Below, one piece after another: positions 7,360 to 10,139 of a stretch of DNA of 10,139 nt. Position 1 is the first letter of the stretch; each line of letters begins with the position of its first letter. Below the pieces are notes generated by a model, which had not been told where the DNA came from, ran no database searches, and worked only from the letters and a program-made list of their open reading frames with translations. The DNA comes from Bacteroidota bacterium (GTDB lineage: Bacteria > Bacteroidota > Bacteroidia > CAILMK01), in NCBI GenBank assembly GCA_013287095.1, contig JABDEJ010000078.1:1-10139 (forward strand), read 5' to 3'. Position numbers and translations under genes: made by a program.

Positions 7360-8781
7360 TCAAGGCCAGATACCCATCAGTTCATAAGAAACAGCTATTT
7401 TCTGGATACCGCTCACAAATGCTGCCGTACGGAGATCAGGGATATTTTTGCTGCGTTTGATCTCATTTACTTCATTAAAGGCAGAAACCATTGCTTCTTC
7501 AAGCCCGCTGCGCACGAGGTCAACTTCTTCTGCACCGTGAATGATCAATTGCCTTTGTGCAGGGCTCAGGCCTTTGCCTGTCTGGCTTTCTATAGCTTCT
7601 ACAATCCTTCTGTAGTTCAATTCTTCAAGCCTCTTTCCCATACGTCCGAAACGTACGTGAGAAAGATTTTTCAACCACTCAAAGTATGATACAGTAACAC
7701 CGCCTGAATTGAGGTATAAATCTGGAATAATAAGAATGTTACGTGCCAATAAAATTTCTTCTGCTTCTTTGGTTGTTGGCCCATTTGCACCCTCTGCAAC
7801 CACTTTGGCTTTTATTTTACCGGCATTGCCAGCATGTATCTGGTTTTCCAATGCCGCGGGAATCAAAATATCGCAGGCAAGTTCTAAAACCTCGTTGCCG
7901 TGCTCATAATTTTTCGCCCCGGTATAATTCAATATAGAACCTGTTTCATTTCTGTGTTTAAAAACAGCTTCGGTATCAAGACCATTCTCATTATAGATAC
8001 CACCTTCACGCTCTGCGATACCTACGATAATCCCTCCACCTTGCTGACAGAATAATGCGGAATGATAACCGACGTTACCAAGCCCTTGAACGATAAACCT
8101 TTTACCTTCGATTCCTGTAGAAAGCCCAAGTGAATCAGTAATCGATTTATCGCAAAGCGCTTCCCTGATACCGAAAAAGACACCAAGGCCAGTAGCTTCT
8201 TTACGGCCACGAATACCGCCTTGCCCAACAGGTTTGCCGGTAACACAAGCCAATGCGTCAGCTTCTTCATATTTAATAGCCGCATAAGTATCTGCGATCC
8301 ATGCCATTTCACGCGGGCCAGTGCCATAATCAGGCGCTGGAACATCAATCCCGGGACCGATCAGGTTTTTCCTGATAAGCTCTGTGGTATATCTACGGGT
8401 TATTCTTTCAAGTTCATCAACCTTGTACAGGTTCGGGTTGATTCTAACCCCGCCTTTTGCACCACCAAATGGAACATCAACAACTGCGCATTTGAAAGTC
8501 ATAAGGGTAGCCAGCGCCTTCACCTCATCCTCGTCAACTGTTTCAGCGAAGCGGATACCACCTTTGGTAGGCTGTTTGTGATGGCTGTGCTGAACACGGA
8601 TGCCTTCGATTACTTCTATTTTGTCCCCTATTTTTACAGGGAATTTCATCTTATATACGCTATTAGATACTTTGATCTGCGTAAGGAGGCCTTCGCTCAA
8701 TTTTGTGTACGAGGCAGCCTTGTCGAAATAGTAATGAACGTCGGCAAGGAACTTAGAGCCGTGACTTTCAACTGAATCCAT
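7360..8781 (-). CDS. gdhA: Glutamate dehydrogenase (Glu/Leu/Phe/Val dehydrogenase family), 473 aa
   Basis: Catalyses reversible oxidative deamination of L-glutamate to 2-oxoglutarate and ammonium with NAD(P) in the cytoplasm, linking nitrogen and central carbon metabolism. The N-terminal catalytic domain holds PTKGGIRF (K73), TFKCAV (K97), PFGGAKGG (K109) and PAPDYGTG (D151). The Rossmann domain has GLGNVG at 233-238, followed by EGANGPTT (330-337) and NSGGVTVSYFEW (358-369). The spacing of K73, K97 and K109 equals that of K89, K113 and K125 in the Clostridium symbiosum enzyme, and S365 aligns with its S380. K89 and S380 hold the glutamate side-chain carboxylate, so glutamate rather than a hydrophobic amino acid is the likely substrate. 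NAD or NADP preference cannot be decided; the strand end reads GIAERE, with both acidic and basic residues. Length is normal and no break is seen. A -7 element upstream and its own terminator suggest it can be transcribed independently of hflX. Confidence 0.95.
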   Translation of the reverse strand: MDSVESHGSKFLADVHYYFDKAASYTKLSEGLLTQIKVSNSVYKMKFPVKIGDKIEVIEGIRVQHSHHKQPTKGGIRFAETVDEDEVKALATLMTFKCAVVDVPFGGAKGGVRINPNLYKVDELERITRRYTTELIRKNLIGPGIDVPAPDYGTGPREMAWIADTYAAIKYEEADALACVTGKPVGQGGIRGRKEATGLGVFFGIREALCDKSITDSLGLSTGIEGKRFIVQGLGNVGYHSALFCQQGGGIIVGIAEREGGIYNENGLDTEAVFKHRNETGSILNYTGAKNYEHGNEVLELACDILIPAALENQIHAGNAGKIKAKVVAEGANGPTTKEAEEILLARNILIIPDLYLNSGGVTVSYFEWLKNLSHVRFGRMGKRLEELNYRRIVEAIESQTGKGLSPAQRQLIIHGAEEVDLVRSGLEEAMVSAFNEVNEIKRSKNIPDLRTAAFVSGIQKIAVSYELMGIWP

Positions 8782-8812
8782 AATTTATTTTTATTGTTGT
8801 TAAATTAGGCGG

Positions 8813-8820
8813 CAAAATTA
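8813..8820 (-). promoter_or_regulatory. -7 element (TAATTTTG) for gdhA
   Basis: On the minus strand TAATTTTG matches TAnnTTTG and lies 31 bases before the gdhA ATG, implying a leader of about 25 nt. At the -33 position only a T-run (5'-TATTTTT) is seen rather than TTG/TTTG, so the match is partial. Confidence 0.42.
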
Positions 8821-8862
8821 GTCATTGTGCCGGAAAAATACAGGCTAAGGGTCATATTTTTG

Positions 8863-8878
8863 ACTGATTCGTGTCAGT
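8863..8878. repeat. Short inverted repeat between hflX and gdhA
   Basis: ACTGA (8863-8867) and TCAGT (8874-8878) form a 5-bp stem around six bases in the 132-bp gap. Downstream of hflX it could be a weak hairpin, but on the minus strand it is followed by an A-rich stretch, not by T residues, so it is not a normal intrinsic terminator. It also sits about 40 bp upstream of the gdhA -7 element, where an operator is possible. Chance is a fair alternative. Confidence 0.2.
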
Positions 8879-8913
8879 GCTCCCAAATGGCCGTTTTACA
8901 GAGAAATTATATA

Positions 8914-10017
8914 CTATCTGTAAATGCCGGCTTCTTTGTGGGGGTATATTTTTTTATAAGCCTCGTTGACCATTTCAAACAATTTGGCCCTGAGCTTATC
9001 CATGTTGATATTTAATGCTGCAGAGATAAAAACGGCTTGTTCACCTTTTGACAAATAGGAGGATTCAAGGTATTTTACTTTGTCTTTTATATCTGAAATC
9101 ATTTCATTTTCTTCACCCTTGATTAAATAGAGGTCCACTTTGTTATAAACCATTAAAGTTGGCTTATCACTGGCACCCAGTTCTTCAAGTGTTTTTTGTA
9201 CTACCTGAACCTGGTTCTCGTATTGCGGGTGCGAAATGTCCACCACATGAACCAGGATATCCGATTCTTTTACTTCATCAAGGGTGGATTTAAAACTTTC
9301 AATAAGCGAATGCGGCAGTTTCCTGATAAAGCCCACCGTATCTGACAATAAAAAAGGAGTAGTTTCAATCACCACTTTGCGGACGGTTGTATCCAGCGTA
9401 GCAAACAACTTATTTTCAGCAAGCACGGTAGCATTGCTAAGCGAATTCATGATTGTGGACTTACCCGCATTGGTATAACCCACCAATGAAACCCTCACTT
9501 TTTCATCCCTGGATTTTCTACGAGTAATATTCTGCTTGTCAATTAGTTCTAGTTTGTCTCTGAGCAACCTTATTTTATCGCGCACTATCCGCCGGTCGGT
9601 TTCTATTTCCCTTTCGCCTGGTCCTTTCATCCCGATACCTCCCTTTTGCCTGCTCAAGTGACTCCACATTTTGGTAAGCCTTGGCAACATGTATTCGTAT
9701 TGGGCAAGCTCTACCTGGGTTTTAGCCTGGGCAGTTTGCGCCCTGGTTGCAAATATGTCAAGGATAAGATTGTTGCGGTCTAATATCTTGCAATTCAGTA
9801 CGTTTTCTATGTTCCTGATCTGGGCAGGCGTTAGCTCATCATCAAAAATAACCATATCAACCTCATGCTCAACTACATATTTTGCGACCTCATCCAGCTT
9901 TCCCGGACCAACGAAAAATTTAGGGTTTCTGGTAGGTAGGTTTTGTGTGAAGCGCTTTAAAGCAATGGCTCCTGCAGTTTGCGCCAGAAATTCCAGTTCA
10001 TCGAGATGTTCATGCAA
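8914..10017 (-). CDS. hflX: GTPase HflX, short N-terminus, TTG start
   Basis: HflX is a ribosome-associated GTPase that splits stalled 70S ribosomes, notably after heat stress. The visible N-terminal domain includes FVGPGKLDE (35-43), FDDELTPAQ and LDIFATRAQTAQAKTQVELAQ, then the hallmark KGGIGMKGPGEREIETDRR (125-143). The G domain has G1 GYTNAGKST (180-188), G2 region FATLDTTVR (205-213), G3 DTVGF (226-230), G4 NKVD (292-295) and G5 SAAL (332-335), all intact. Other HflX proteins begin some 20-35 residues earlier, with a first strand like the AVLV stretch near the N-terminus of E. coli HflX; here the frame opens at TTG with a TAA two codons before it, and the next in-frame ATG (codon 55) is too late. 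The bases upstream have stops in all three frames and look noncoding. Either a truncated but working form, or 5' damage. The GTPase core itself is certain. Confidence 0.9.
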   Translation of the reverse strand: MHEHLDELEFLAQTAGAIALKRFTQNLPTRNPKFFVGPGKLDEVAKYVVEHEVDMVIFDDELTPAQIRNIENVLNCKILDRNNLILDIFATRAQTAQAKTQVELAQYEYMLPRLTKMWSHLSRQKGGIGMKGPGEREIETDRRIVRDKIRLLRDKLELIDKQNITRRKSRDEKVRVSLVGYTNAGKSTIMNSLSNATVLAENKLFATLDTTVRKVVIETTPFLLSDTVGFIRKLPHSLIESFKSTLDEVKESDILVHVVDISHPQYENQVQVVQKTLEELGASDKPTLMVYNKVDLYLIKGEENEMISDIKDKVKYLESSYLSKGEQAVFISAALNINMDKLRAKLFEMVNEAYKKIYPHKEAGIYR

Positions 10018-10038
10018 AGGTTAAATCAAAAAACAGTG

Positions 10039-10072
10039 CAATTTTACGCAAGTAAGCGGGATAAAATGCAAA
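10039..10072 (-). promoter_or_regulatory. Possible promoter for hflX
   Basis: On the minus strand TTTG (10069-10072) is followed after 22 bases by TAAAATTG (10039-10046), one base off TAnnTTTG. The implied start near 10032 is only about 15 nt before the TTG at 10017. If real, it supports the short hflX reading frame, since a longer coding region would have to begin upstream of the promoter. Confidence 0.35.
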
Positions 10073-10076
10073 ATGG

Positions 10077-10139
10077 TAAGAAGTAAGAAGTGAAAAATTG
10101 AGAGAGTGTTAAGAAGTGAAAGGTAAGAAGTGAGTAGTG
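10077..10139. repeat. Degenerate 7-bp tandem repeat (TAAGAAG/TGARRRG), continuing past the window
   Basis: Low-complexity purine-rich repeats run to the right edge. TAAGAAG occurs at 10077, 10084, 10110 and 10124, and the 10-mer TAAGAAGTGA is exact at 10084-10093, 10110-10119 and 10124-10133. From 10110 the sequence divides cleanly into heptads TAAGAAG, TGAAAGG, TAAGAAG, TGAGTAG, so the unit is 7 bp; the section 10091-10109 is decayed. The array is intergenic, upstream of hflX. Its full length and the next gene are outside the window. Confidence 0.7.

Noticed and set aside
8221..8775. 184-codon open frame on the plus strand inside gdhA
   Set aside because: It is fully antisense to the conserved N-terminal half of glutamate dehydrogenase, with no signal peptide, domain or promoter; a shadow frame.
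9671..10024. 117-codon open frame on the plus strand antisense to hflX
   Set aside because: Serine-rich composition from reading conserved hflX codons backwards; no independent support.

Overview
The window looks like a chromosomal segment of a Bacteroidota bacterium, probably of the Sphingobacteriales/Chitinophagales side (Pedobacter- or Mucilaginibacter-like). The phylum call rests on AT-rich DNA, start codons mostly without a Shine-Dalgarno sequence, several promoter-like TAnnTTTG (-7) elements, and many exported TPR, lipoprotein and outer-membrane barrel genes. The family-level placement is an impression only. No mobile element, CRISPR array, tRNA or rRNA was seen.

Left block (1-4280, minus strand): a 1029-residue exported TPR protein, followed after a single base by an exported beta-barrel-like protein that runs off the left edge. 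They almost certainly form one transcript, started from a good Bacteroidota-type promoter at 4325-4357. A 265-bp divergent intergenic region with short palindromes separates this block from the plus-strand genes.

Middle block (4546-7298, plus strand): a stand-alone 210-residue outer-membrane beta-barrel protein, then a tight three-gene cluster with its own promoter. The cluster encodes two lipoproteins that look like the N- and C-terminal halves of one LVIVD-repeat beta-propeller, followed by a 234-residue outer-membrane barrel protein whose start overlaps the preceding stop (ATGA). The three products are all envelope proteins and probably act together; the function is unknown. This is the most interesting part of the window.

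Right block (7297-10139, minus strand): glutamate dehydrogenase (gdhA) with a clean intrinsic terminator that overlaps the stop codon of the converging barrel gene, and upstream of it the ribosome-associated GTPase hflX. The hflX reading frame opens at a TTG directly after an in-frame stop and lacks the usual first segment of the family. A promoter-like sequence and a degenerate 7-bp repeat array occupy the place where that segment would be expected.
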